From JACCXM01 sp046328335 (GTDB taxonomy: Bacteria; Chloroflexota; Chloroflexia; Thermomicrobiales; UBA6265): a DNA stretch of 64,000 nucleotides. Numbering within the stretch: the stretch's first letter is position 1; each line of letters begins with the position of its first letter. The stretch spans positions 156,453 to 220,452 of the forward strand of contig JAXLWU010000006.1 of NCBI GenBank assembly GCA_046328335.1, read 5' to 3'. Made by a program: the position numbers and the translations under genes. The notes under the pieces are model-generated. The model saw nothing but the letters and a program-made list of their open reading frames with translations. It searched no databases and was not told the origin of the DNA. Shown here in pieces: positions 41,721 to 49,724 of the stretch.

Positions 41721-42920
41721 CTACTGGGTGATGGAGGTGACGACGCCGGCGCCGACGGTGCGGCCCCCCTCGCGGATGGCGAAGCGCAGCCCTTCCTCGA
41801 TTGCCACCGGGGTGATCAGTTCCACCCCCATCTGCACGTTGTCCCCCGGCATCACCATCTCCGTCCCCTCCGGCAAGGTGATGCTCCCCGTGACATCGGT
41901 GGTGCGGATGTAGAACTGCGGCCGGTAGCCGGGGAAGAACGGCGTGTGCCGCCCTCCCTCTTCCTTCGCCAGCACGTAGACCTCGGCCTGAAACTTGGTG
42001 TGCGGGTGAATGCTCCCCGGTTTGGCCAGCACCTGCCCCCGCTCCACGTCCGTCCGCTCCACGCCCCGCAACAAGCAGCCGACGTTGTCCCCCGCCTGCC
42101 CCTCATCCAGCGTCTTCTGGAACATCTCGACGCCGGTGACCACCACCTTGCGCCGCTCCCCCATCCCCACGATCTCGATCTCGTCCCCCGTCTTGACCAC
42201 CCCCCGCTCGACCCGCCCGGTCACCACCGTCCCCCGCCCCTTGATCCCGAACACGTCCTCGATCGGCATCAGAAACGGCTTGTCGATCGCCCGCTCCGGC
42301 GTCGGAATGTAGTCGTCCACCGCCGCCATCAGTTCCAGAATCGGGGCGTAGGCCGCATCGGCCGGGTCCTGGCTCCCGCTCTCCAGCGCCGCCAGCGCGC
42401 TCCCCCGAATCACCGGAATCTCCTCCCCCGGAAATTCGTACGTCGACAGCAGTTCCCGCACTTCCAGTTCGACCAGTTCCAGCAGTTCTTCGTCGTCGAG
42501 CATGTCCACCTTGTTCAGAAAGACCACCATCGACGGCACTTCTACCTGCCGCGCCAGCAAAATGTGCTCCCGCGTCTGCGGCATCGGCCCATCCGGCGCG
42601 CTCACCACCAGAATCGCCCCGTCCATCTGCGCCGCCCCGGTGATCATGTTCTTGATGTAGTCGGCGTGCCCCGGACAGTCCACGTGCGCGTAGTGCCGCT
42701 TGTCCGTCTCGTACTCCACATGCGCAATCGCGATCGTGATCCCCCGCTCCCGCTCCTCCGGCGCGTTGTCGATGCTGTCAAACGACCGCGCCTGCGCCTT
42801 CCCCTGCAACGCCAGCGTCTTCGTGATCGCCGCCGTCAGACTCGTCTTCCCGTGATCCACATGCCCGATCGTCCCCACGTTGATGTGCGGCTTCGTCCGC
42901 GCAAACTTCTGCTTCCCCAT
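41721..42920 (-). CDS. tuf: Elongation factor Tu
   Basis: 399 residues from ATG at 42920. GTPase motifs GHVDHGKT (G1), RGIT with switch I Thr, DCPGHADY (G3), NKVD (G4) and GSALAAL (G5), then beta-barrel domains 2 and 3 ending RTVGAGVVTSITQ. Switch I reads GITIAIAHVEYE where most bacteria have GITINTAHVEYE; the Mg-binding Thr is kept. Third positions are almost all C or G, stronger than in neighbouring genes, as expected for very high expression. Transcribed after tRNA-Tyr and tRNA-Thr. Confidence 0.99.
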   Translation of the reverse strand: MGKQKFARTKPHINVGTIGHVDHGKTSLTAAITKTLALQGKAQARSFDSIDNAPEERERGITIAIAHVEYETDKRHYAHVDCPGHADYIKNMITGAAQMDGAILVVSAPDGPMPQTREHILLARQVEVPSMVVFLNKVDMLDDEELLELVELEVRELLSTYEFPGEEIPVIRGSALAALESGSQDPADAAYAPILELMAAVDDYIPTPERAIDKPFLMPIEDVFGIKGRGTVVTGRVERGVVKTGDEIEIVGMGERRKVVVTGVEMFQKTLDEGQAGDNVGCLLRGVERTDVERGQVLAKPGSIHPHTKFQAEVYVLAKEEGGRHTPFFPGYRPQFYIRTTDVTGSITLPEGTEMVMPGDNVQMGVELITPVAIEEGLRFAIREGGRTVGAGVVTSITQ

Positions 42921-43035
42921 CGTGCCCGGTCTCCTGATGCTGGTGCGGGTGCGTGCCCGCTTATCCGATACATGAACCGTCGCAGACGCAACACAACGAG
43001 AGGCTCGCACGAGCCTCTCGTCGCCGGACCTCTTC

Positions 43036-43111
<76 letters not shown>

Positions 43112-43151
43112 CCATGTCGGCGGCTAGACCGATTGATGAACCGGCGGCCGG

Positions 43152-43232
43152 TGGGCAGGGGCGGATTCGAACCACCGTAGCTTTCGCACCTGATTTACAG
43201 TCAGGCCCATTTAACCACTCTGGCACCTGCCC
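43152..43232 (-). tRNA. tRNA-Tyr (anticodon GTA)
   Basis: Minus strand class II tRNA with a long variable arm (TGCGAAAGCTAC region): acceptor GGGCAGG/CCTGCCC, anticodon loop CTGTAAA, T-arm GGTTCGAATCC, A discriminator. The genome has CCG after it, so unlike the other three tRNAs here the CCA end is not encoded and must be added. Confidence 0.95.
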
Positions 43233-43271
43233 GAGCGCCTGAACCTCGGCATCCGCGGAACGGCGCACCAG

Positions 43272-43301
43272 AGTATAGCGAGTGAGTATGGTGTCAAACA
43301 A
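43272..43301 (-). promoter_or_regulatory. Promoter of the tRNA-Tyr/tRNA-Thr/tuf transcript
   Basis: Minus strand -10 TATACT (43277-43272) about 40 bp upstream of tRNA-Tyr. Either TTGTTT at 18 bp or the better hexamer TTGACA at 14 bp could be the -35; the consensus one is oddly close. Confidence 0.55.
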
Positions 43302-43460
43302 GATCATCTCAATTAGAATCCCATGTGTCGCACCGCGCTTGCGAGGTTCCGGGATGGGCCGTACGATGCGGTTGGTCCGTTGCCCCTATGGCGCGGCGCC
43401 TGGAGAATCGGGGAAGGTTCTCCCGTCGTCTCTTGAACGAGAATCTGAAAAGGCTCGCCC

Positions 43461-44273
43461 ATGACTGGTCTCCGCTCGACCCGTTCCTCCCTTGCCCTGC
43501 TTGCCGCGGGTCTGGGAACGCTCGCTCTCCTGGCCGCGTGTGGCGAGCAAGCGCCTACGCCAACCGCCGCCCCGCCGGCCGCGACCGTTCCGGCCGAAAC
43601 TCCAGCCGCGAGCACCGAGAGCAGTCCAGCAGCGACGGCACCGACCGAACCTACCGTCGCGGCCGAAGTAGCATCTCCCGTTTCGGCCATGGCAACACCT
43701 GCCGCCAGCGAAGCGACGCCAGTCGCGGCACCTGCAACGCCGGTCACCGCGGCAGCAACGCCGGTCGAGGCCGCGACGACTGCGAATGAGGCGACGCCAG
43801 CGGCAATGGAAAGCACTCCAGTGGAGGCTGCGGCGACGCCGGTCGCCCAGGCATCTCCGATAACTGCCGCAGCCACCCCGGCCCCGGTCGCCACTCCGGT
43901 CGAAACGGTCGAGCCTTCACCAACCAGTACGCCTGAGCCGACCAGCACCCCGCAACCGACCAGTACCCCGGTGCCCACGGCAACTCCGATTCCGCCCACC
44001 AATACGCCTATTCCGCCCACCAACACCCCGGTACCCCCAACCAACACACCGGTTCCACCCACCAACACGCCTGTACCGCCGACCAATACTCCGGTCCCGC
44101 CGACCAATACTCCGGTCCCGCCGACCAATACTCCGGTCCCGCCGACAAATACACCCGTGCCGCCGACGAACACGCCGGTACCACCGACGAGTACACCAGT
44201 GCCCCCAACCAATACTCCCGCCCCGGCGGTCGCACCTACCTCAGCGCCGCTGCCAACGCCGCCTGGAGCGTGA
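43461..44273 (+). CDS. Pro/Thr-repeat lipoprotein, no folded domain
   Basis: 270 residues. Lipobox LLAAC after a hydrophobic segment (LALLAAGLGTLALLAAC) indicates a lipid anchor. The rest is low complexity: an Ala/Thr/Pro/Glu part to about residue 150, then about a dozen 7-residue repeats of the form NTPVPPT, encoded by a 21-bp tandem repeat that is near-perfect in places. It ends APTSAPLPTPPGA with no domain after it. Probably an extended, possibly O-glycosylated surface stalk. Repeat number may vary between strains by slippage. Confidence 0.8.
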   Translation: MTGLRSTRSSLALLAAGLGTLALLAACGEQAPTPTAAPPAATVPAETPAASTESSPAATAPTEPTVAAEVASPVSAMATPAASEATPVAAPATPVTAAATPVEAATTANEATPAAMESTPVEAAATPVAQASPITAAATPAPVATPVETVEPSPTSTPEPTSTPQPTSTPVPTATPIPPTNTPIPPTNTPVPPTNTPVPPTNTPVPPTNTPVPPTNTPVPPTNTPVPPTNTPVPPTNTPVPPTSTPVPPTNTPAPAVAPTSAPLPTPPGA

Positions 44274-44325
44274 TGCGGGACGACGCGAATAACAGTAGGT
44301 TCAGCGCGGTCATAGGCACTCACCA

Positions 44326-45222
44326 ATGATTGACGCGAGCGCCGCTATCGAAGCGGCTGCGCGCCAGGTGACCGTGGTTGAGGTCGGTCCGCGGGACGGC
44401 TTGCAGAACGAAGCCGCGCAGGTGCCGACCGCGGGGAAGGTCGCATTCATCGATGCTTTGACCGCGGCGGGACTTCCTGTCATCGAGGCGACGAGTTTCG
44501 TCAATCCCAAGGCCGTTCCCCAGATGGCGGACGCGGCTGACGTCATGGTCGCCATCGATCGCCGCCCCGGTGTTCTCTACCCGGTCCTCATACCCAACGA
44601 GCGAGGGTTTGACCGCGCGCTGGCAGCAGGTGTTGACGCGATTGCGCTTTTCACGGCCGCGACAGAGGAGTTCGCCCAAGCCAATGTGGGGTCCTCGATC
44701 AATGGCACATTCGAGCGCTTCGCGCCGGTCGTTGCCGCCGCCAGCGAACTTGGGCTCTGGATCAGAGGCTATGTTTCCGTCGCGCTCGGCTGTCCCTACG
44801 CCGGTACGGTGCGACCGGAACAGGTTGTTTCCGTTGCGGAACGCCTCCTTGACCTCGGATGCGATGAAATCTGTCTTGCCGACACCATCGGGTCCGGGAC
44901 ACCGCAATCTGTCCGCGACCTCCTTCAGGCAGCGCTGAAGTCGTTGCCAACCGGCAATCTCGCGTTGCACTTCCACGATACCTCCGGTTTGGCAATCGCC
45001 AATGTCGCCGAGGGCCTCGCGCTCGACATCCGCATTTTTGACGCCGCCGCTGGCGGACTGGGCGGCTGTCCTTTTGCGCCCGGTGCCCCGGGCAACCTCT
45101 CGACCGAAGGTCTTGTCGCATTCCTGGAACGCGAGGGACTGGCCACCGGCGTGGATCTGGATGGAGTCTCGCGCGCTTTGGAAGCCGTGCAACCTTTCGT
45201 GTCGCCTCCATCACTGATGTGA
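44326..45222 (+). CDS. mvaB: Hydroxymethylglutaryl-CoA lyase
   Basis: 298 residues, full length. Splits HMG-CoA to acetoacetate and acetyl-CoA, usually in leucine breakdown. DRE-TIM barrel motifs: VVEVGPRDGLQNE (Arg-Asp), SVALGCPYAG, LHFHDTSGLAIAN (metal His pair), and the lyase signature GGLGGCPFAPGAPGN with its Cys. The stop overlaps the start of a tiny membrane peptide gene. No other leucine-degradation gene is adjacent. Confidence 0.95.
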   Translation: MIDASAAIEAAARQVTVVEVGPRDGLQNEAAQVPTAGKVAFIDALTAAGLPVIEATSFVNPKAVPQMADAADVMVAIDRRPGVLYPVLIPNERGFDRALAAGVDAIALFTAATEEFAQANVGSSINGTFERFAPVVAAASELGLWIRGYVSVALGCPYAGTVRPEQVVSVAERLLDLGCDEICLADTIGSGTPQSVRDLLQAALKSLPTGNLALHFHDTSGLAIANVAEGLALDIRIFDAAAGGLGGCPFAPGAPGNLSTEGLVAFLEREGLATGVDLDGVSRALEAVQPFVSPPSLM

Positions 45223-45299
45223 TCGGGTACTGGGTTGTGATCGTCATGGTCGCGGTGGCGGTCATCACCGTCGTGGCGATCTGGAACGCGAAGCAGTAG
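45219..45299 (+). CDS. Candidate 26-residue single-pass membrane peptide
   Basis: GTG at 45219 overlaps the mvaB stop (ATGTGA). The reading is MIGYWVVIVMVAVAVITVV followed by AIWNAKQ: one hydrophobic helix with Trp at both interfaces and a basic tail. The tight coupling between mvaB and the M42 peptidase gene, and the clean helix, make it more than chance, but there is no homology evidence. Confidence 0.45.
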   Translation: MIGYWVVIVMVAVAVITVVAIWNAKQ

Positions 45300-45352
45300 G
45301 CCGTTCATCGCTGATGATGATCGGGACTGCTCAAGAAGGATGCGATTTCACA

Positions 45353-46450
45353 ATGGAAGAAGCACGTCTGGCGTTTTTGCAGCGGCTGCTCGACGCACCG
45401 GGTCCTTCGGGATACGAGCAGGCGCCCGCCCGTGTCTGGCGGGAGGAGGCCTCGACGTTCGCTGACGACGTCACCCACGATGTGGTTGGTAATTCTTACG
45501 CCCGCATCTCGCCCCGGCAAGGCATCGCCAACGCGCCTCGCGTCATCCTCGCCGGGCACATCGATGAAATCGGGTTCGTTATCACCCACATCGACCCCGA
45601 AGGCTATCTCTGGATCGAGCCGCTTGGCGGCTGGGACGCCGAGGTCATTGTCGGGCAGCGGCTGCGCATCAGCAGTCGCCAGGGAGACGTGATCGGCGTG
45701 ATCGGCAAGAAAGCAGCCCATTTGCTGAAGCCGGAAGATCGCGAAAAGCCGACCAGACTCTCCGACATGTGGATCGATATCGGCGCGGCGGATCGCGCCG
45801 ATGCCGAGCGCCGGGTTGAAGTCGGCGATCCAGCCGTCATCGATTCCCGCTTCATTCGCCTGACCGACGATCTTTGCACGGCGCGCAGCCTCGATAACCG
45901 CGTCGGCGCGTTTGTCGCCCTCGAGGCAGCGCGACTGATTGCCGCCGACCGATGCGACGCCGAAGTGATCGCCATTGCTACCGCCCAGGAGGAGACCAGT
46001 TTCGGCGGAGCCTACACCGCGTCGTTCACCAGACCCGCGGCGGTCGCCATTGCTATCGACGTCACTCACGCCACCGATTATCCCGGCGCGGACAAGAAAC
46101 GCGACCACGAGGTAAAGGTTGGCGGCGGCCCGGTCCTGACCCGCGGCGCCACGATCAACGATGCGGTCTATTTCGCCATGCGTGCTGCCGCGCAGCGGGA
46201 AGGCATCGCCACGGCATTGCAGGCCACCGGCGCATCGAGCGGTACCGATGCGGACGCGATGATTCACTCGGGACCGGGCGCCGCAACCGGGGTGCTCTCG
46301 ATCCCCAACCGATACATGCACTCTCCAAACGAGGTCGTCAGTCTCAGCGACCTGTCCAACGCGGCGGGGTTGCTCGCCGCGTTCATCCGGACCGTGACAT
46401 CCGAAAGCGATTTCCGGCCAGGTTCGTTGGGTTCAGATCACCGCTCCTGA
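45353..46450 (+). CDS. M42-family metallo-aminopeptidase
   Basis: About 365 residues from ATG at 45353 (AAGGA upstream); an ATG 13 codons earlier is possible. Peptidase M42 (glutamyl or deblocking aminopeptidase, endoglucanase M-like) with all metal and catalytic sites: AGHIDEIGF (His, Asp), RSLDNRVGAF (bridging Asp), AQEETSFGGA (catalytic and metal Glu), AIDVTHATD (Asp) and NRYMHSPNEVV (His). Cytoplasmic, typically a dodecamer that trims peptides. Follows mvaB on the same strand. Confidence 0.95.
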   Translation: MEEARLAFLQRLLDAPGPSGYEQAPARVWREEASTFADDVTHDVVGNSYARISPRQGIANAPRVILAGHIDEIGFVITHIDPEGYLWIEPLGGWDAEVIVGQRLRISSRQGDVIGVIGKKAAHLLKPEDREKPTRLSDMWIDIGAADRADAERRVEVGDPAVIDSRFIRLTDDLCTARSLDNRVGAFVALEAARLIAADRCDAEVIAIATAQEETSFGGAYTASFTRPAAVAIAIDVTHATDYPGADKKRDHEVKVGGGPVLTRGATINDAVYFAMRAAAQREGIATALQATGASSGTDADAMIHSGPGAATGVLSIPNRYMHSPNEVVSLSDLSNAAGLLAAFIRTVTSESDFRPGSLGSDHRS

Positions 46451-46459
46451 TCTCGTCAA

Positions 46460-46825
46460 TCAGGAGCGAACGATGATTCGCCCTCCCACGGCGATGACCA
46501 GGTACTCGCCGGTTTCGCGCCGGAAGAGCACTTCGACATCGTCGACCAGCTGCACCGACACGATGCGGGTAAACACGACCGCCGCGCCGGCGCTGATCGC
46601 GTCAACGCGACGCAGTGACGGCCAGAGCGTGAGCATGGCCGTCGGCCGCCCCGCCGCGCCCTCGACCACCAATTGGTACACCTTTGCCCCGGGGAGTTGA
46701 AATGGCGCGAGATCGACGCCAGCGTCGATCGCCCGCGCAATCTCGGTGACCATATCCTCCCGAAACGGCACGATGCGCAATCGTGACCGCCGGGTGGCGG
46801 CCAAAGGCTCGCTTTCTGGGTCCAT
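46460..46825 (-). CDS. Conserved hypothetical protein
   Basis: 121 residues, not recognised. Starts MDPESEPLAATRRSRLRIVPFREDMVTEIARAIDAGVDLAP, followed by strand-rich sequence (VYQLVVEG, AMLTLWPSLRRVDAI, VVFTRIVSVQLVDDVEVLFRRETGEYLVIAVGGRIIV). Soluble, mostly beta. It is convergent with the M42 gene (9 bp apart) and divergent from the threonine dehydratase gene. No motif suggests catalysis. Confidence 0.6.
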   Translation of the reverse strand: MDPESEPLAATRRSRLRIVPFREDMVTEIARAIDAGVDLAPFQLPGAKVYQLVVEGAAGRPTAMLTLWPSLRRVDAISAGAAVVFTRIVSVQLVDDVEVLFRRETGEYLVIAVGGRIIVRS

Positions 46826-46916
46826 GTCTCACTCGCGAACGGCAGACAGCGGCCTATACTCCCCTGCCGCGATCCCGGTTTTTCGCCTCGCTGGCGAGTA
46901 CGGAGGAGTCCACCGC

Positions 46917-47939
46917 TTGACCCCGCACACTCCAATTACCGACGCCGCAGCCGAGGCCGCTCGCGCGTCGTACCGTAGCCTGAATCTCCCCATGGTAACC
47001 ATCGAAGATATCCGCGCCGCGGCGGAGCGTATCGCACCCTACATTCACCACACCCCGACGCTCCCCTCGGCGACGCTCAGCCGGATGACGGGAACCCGTC
47101 TCGGTCTCAAGGCCGAAAATCTGCAGCGAACGGGCTCGTTCAAGGCCCGCGGCGCGCTCAATGCCGTGCTTCAACTCACGCCAGAGCAGCGGGCGCGTGG
47201 TGTCGTCACCATGTCGGCAGGGAATCATGGCCAGGGTCTGGCGTTTGCCGCGGGCATGGTCGGAGTCCGTTGCGTGGTTTTCATGCCGCAGACCGCGGTT
47301 CCTACCAAAGTTGCCGCCGTTCGTGATTACGGTGCGGAGGCGCGCTTTTCTCCTTCCATGGAATCGCTCTTCTCCTGCATGGATGCATTTCGCGAACAGG
47401 AGGGATTGCATTATGTCCACCCGTTTGCGGATCCGGCCATCATCGCCGGGCAAGGCACCGCCGGACTCGAGATCCTCGCGGACACCCCCGATGTTGAGAC
47501 CGTCGTGGTCTGCACCGGTGGCGGCGGTCTCCTCTCCGGTGTCGCGGTCGCGGCGAAGGCGATCAGGCCATCGATTCGGGTATTTGGCGTCGAACCGGAA
47601 GGAGCCGCGGCGGTACGTCTGAGTCTCGACGCCGGTTACCCGCTGACCATGACATCGATTTCGACGGTGGCCGACGGACTGGCGGCGCCTTTTGCCGCGC
47701 CACTCACGCAACGGGTGATCGAGCAACTTGTCGACGACGTGGTGCTCATTCCCGACGACGCGATCATCTCCGCTCTGCGACTGTTGCTGGAACGAACGAA
47801 ACTCCTCGTGGAGCCGGCGGGCGCGGCCGCGGTCGGCGCCCTGCTCGCGGAGCGGATTCCCGTCACGCCGGGAGAAGCGACCGTGGCGACTCTCAGCGGG
47901 GGCAACATCGACTTTGGCAAATTGAAACAACTGCTGTGA
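46917..47939 (+). CDS. Threonine ammonia-lyase (threonine/serine dehydratase)
   Basis: 340 residues from TTG at 46917, favoured by GGAGGAG 8 nt upstream; an ATG at 46992 would give the shorter common length. Fold-type II PLP enzyme with Lys in GSFKARGA, SAGNHGQGLAFAA, glycine-rich phosphate loop CTGGGGLLSG, and a C-terminal LLVEPAGAAAVGALL. No ACT domain, so it resembles the catabolic (TdcB-like) form or serine racemase rather than the feedback-regulated biosynthetic IlvA. No isoleucine genes are near. Confidence 0.92.
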   Translation: MTPHTPITDAAAEAARASYRSLNLPMVTIEDIRAAAERIAPYIHHTPTLPSATLSRMTGTRLGLKAENLQRTGSFKARGALNAVLQLTPEQRARGVVTMSAGNHGQGLAFAAGMVGVRCVVFMPQTAVPTKVAAVRDYGAEARFSPSMESLFSCMDAFREQEGLHYVHPFADPAIIAGQGTAGLEILADTPDVETVVVCTGGGGLLSGVAVAAKAIRPSIRVFGVEPEGAAAVRLSLDAGYPLTMTSISTVADGLAAPFAAPLTQRVIEQLVDDVVLIPDDAIISALRLLLERTKLLVEPAGAAAVGALLAERIPVTPGEATVATLSGGNIDFGKLKQLL

Positions 47940-47968
47940 ACGGCTTCGGTCAGGTGAGGAGAGGGGCC

Positions 47969-48487
47969 ATGCGACGACTTGCTTTCGGATGTGTGACAGC
48001 GCTCATCATCGCAATCGCGTTTGCGTTCTCCACCGCTCCTGCGCCATCGATCGCGCTGCAAGCGACCCCGCTGGCGACTTCCGCGCCGGGTCCGATCTCC
48101 AGCGAAGTCTTTGCCGCCGCGGAACCGGCGGCGGTGGCGCATCCGGAACTGGCGCTGGGCCGAGTGACGATCATGCCCGGCGCAGCAATCCCGCCTCACA
48201 TTCATCCCGGAACGCAGATTGGGGTGGTGGTCCAGGGTGAATTGACCTATTCGGTCTTTTCGGGTGACGTCGGCTGGCGACACGCCACGGCGCCGGAGGC
48301 GCCGCCAACCATGATCAAACCCGGAGAAACGGTGAAGGTCCAGGTTGGCGATGCGCTCATCGAGTCCCCCGGAGCCGTCCACCAGGGACGGAACGAAGGA
48401 ACGGTACCGGTCGTCATCTATCTCTCCACCCTTTTCCCGGCAGGGGAACCGCGATCGACCATCGTCGAGGCGACCCCGGCGGCGTGA
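47969..48487 (+). CDS. Secreted cupin-domain protein
   Basis: 172 residues from ATG at 47969 with GGAGAGGGG upstream. A Sec signal (RRLAFGCVTALIIAIAFAFSTAPAPS) is followed by a single cupin barrel: ALGRVTIMPGAAIPPHIHPGTQIGVVVQGELTY (motif 1 with two His) and DALIESPGAVHQGRNEGTVPVVIYL (motif 2 with His). Metal-binding residues are present, but the substrate is unknown. Lies 29 bp after the threonine dehydratase gene, and hemW begins 13 bp after it, so they may be co-transcribed. Confidence 0.85.
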   Translation: MRRLAFGCVTALIIAIAFAFSTAPAPSIALQATPLATSAPGPISSEVFAAAEPAAVAHPELALGRVTIMPGAAIPPHIHPGTQIGVVVQGELTYSVFSGDVGWRHATAPEAPPTMIKPGETVKVQVGDALIESPGAVHQGRNEGTVPVVIYLSTLFPAGEPRSTIVEATPAA

Positions 48488-48500
48488 GTTCATCATCCAC

Positions 48501-49724
48501 ATGGTCCTGATCGATCGGCAAAGGATGCGCTCGCACCAGGGCATCATTGCCCCGGCGGCGCAAGACGCCGCCTTCGGGATCTACGTGCATGTGCCGTTCT
48601 GTTCCCACATCTGCCCGTACTGCGATTTCAACACCTATTCCGGCCAGGAAGCGCGCATTCCGGCGTACATCGAGGCGATCGGGCGCGAGGCCGCGCTCTG
48701 GGGACCTCGATTCGTGGGGCGCGGCGCCGAAACCGTGTTCCTCGGCGGTGGCACGCCGTCTCTACTGTCAGGCGACCAGATCGCCACGATCATCGGTGCC
48801 CTACACGACGCATTCTCGATCGCGCACGATGCCGAGATCACGATCGAATCGAACCCGAACGACCTTGACGAGCCCTACTGCGTCGCATTGCTCCAGGCCG
48901 GCGTCAACCGCATCAGCATTGGTGCCCAGTCGGTCGATCGTCGCGGGCTGCGAGTTCTCGGTCGCCGGCACGAAGCGACCCAAACCGCGTCCGCCGTCAC
49001 CGCCGCGCGGTCCGCCGGATTCGCGAATATCAGTCTCGATTTCATCTATGCCTGGCCGGGTCAAACGGTCGAAGGTTGGCGGCGGGAACTCGCATCGGTT
49101 CTATCGGGCGCGGTAGGCGATACGCCTGATCACCTGTCGCTCTACAGCCTGATCGTGGAACCGGGAACGCCGATGGCGGACGGCGTGAGCCGGGGGATTA
49201 TCGTCCCGGTGGACGATGATGGGGCCGCCGACTATTACGAGGCGGCGCGAGACCTCCTTGGCGGCGCAGGATGGCATCATTACGAAATCTCCAACTGGAC
49301 AGTTTCGCCGGAATTGATATCTCGCCACAATGCGCTCTATTGGCGAAATGGCGAGTATGCTGGTCTCGGCGCAGGCGCCCACGGCTATGTCAATGGCGAG
49401 CGCACGATGAACCAGCCGTCCCCTTCGCGATACATCACCGGAATCTCCTCCGGACAAACCGCGATTACCAACATCGACCGCATCGATGGGTCCCTAGCAA
49501 TGGGAGAAACCATGATGCTCGGTCTGCGATTGGTCGCCGATGGCGTATCAGACGCGTCATTTCAGCAACGCCACGGCGAATCCCTCTTTCAGCGATTCGG
49601 GCCGCAGATCGACCGTCTATGCGACATTGGAATGCTGGATGTGATTGGTGATTCGGTGCGATTGACCGAGCGCGGAACGTTACTCGCGAATTCTGTCTGT
49701 GCCGAGTTTCTGAGCATTGATTGA
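48501..49724 (+). CDS. hemW: HemW-like radical SAM protein (coproporphyrinogen III oxidase family)
   Basis: About 407 residues. Radical SAM cluster motif in PFCSHICPYCDFNTY (CxxxCxxC, without the fourth Cys of true HemN), then TVFLGGGTPSLLS, ITIESNPNDLD, VNRISIGAQS, SLDFIYAWPGQT, and the C-terminal HemN_C region (YWRNGEYAGLGAGAHGYVNGERTMN). HemW proteins are heme chaperones that were long misnamed oxygen-independent coproporphyrinogen oxidases. Start uncertain (ATG 48501 or 48525). The stop overlaps the folC start. Confidence 0.9.
   Translation: MVLIDRQRMRSHQGIIAPAAQDAAFGIYVHVPFCSHICPYCDFNTYSGQEARIPAYIEAIGREAALWGPRFVGRGAETVFLGGGTPSLLSGDQIATIIGALHDAFSIAHDAEITIESNPNDLDEPYCVALLQAGVNRISIGAQSVDRRGLRVLGRRHEATQTASAVTAARSAGFANISLDFIYAWPGQTVEGWRRELASVLSGAVGDTPDHLSLYSLIVEPGTPMADGVSRGIIVPVDDDGAADYYEAARDLLGGAGWHHYEISNWTVSPELISRHNALYWRNGEYAGLGAGAHGYVNGERTMNQPSPSRYITGISSGQTAITNIDRIDGSLAMGETMMLGLRLVADGVSDASFQQRHGESLFQRFGPQIDRLCDIGMLDVIGDSVRLTERGTLLANSVCAEFLSID

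Noticed and set aside
43930..44230. Regular 21-bp repeats resembling a CRISPR array
   Set aside because: No spacers; the repeats are contiguous, in frame and encode NTPVPPT. No cas genes nearby.
43313..44326. Long minus-strand frame rich in GTGVLVGG repeats
   Set aside because: It is the complement of the Thr-Pro repeat lipoprotein; the plus strand has the signal peptide and lipobox.
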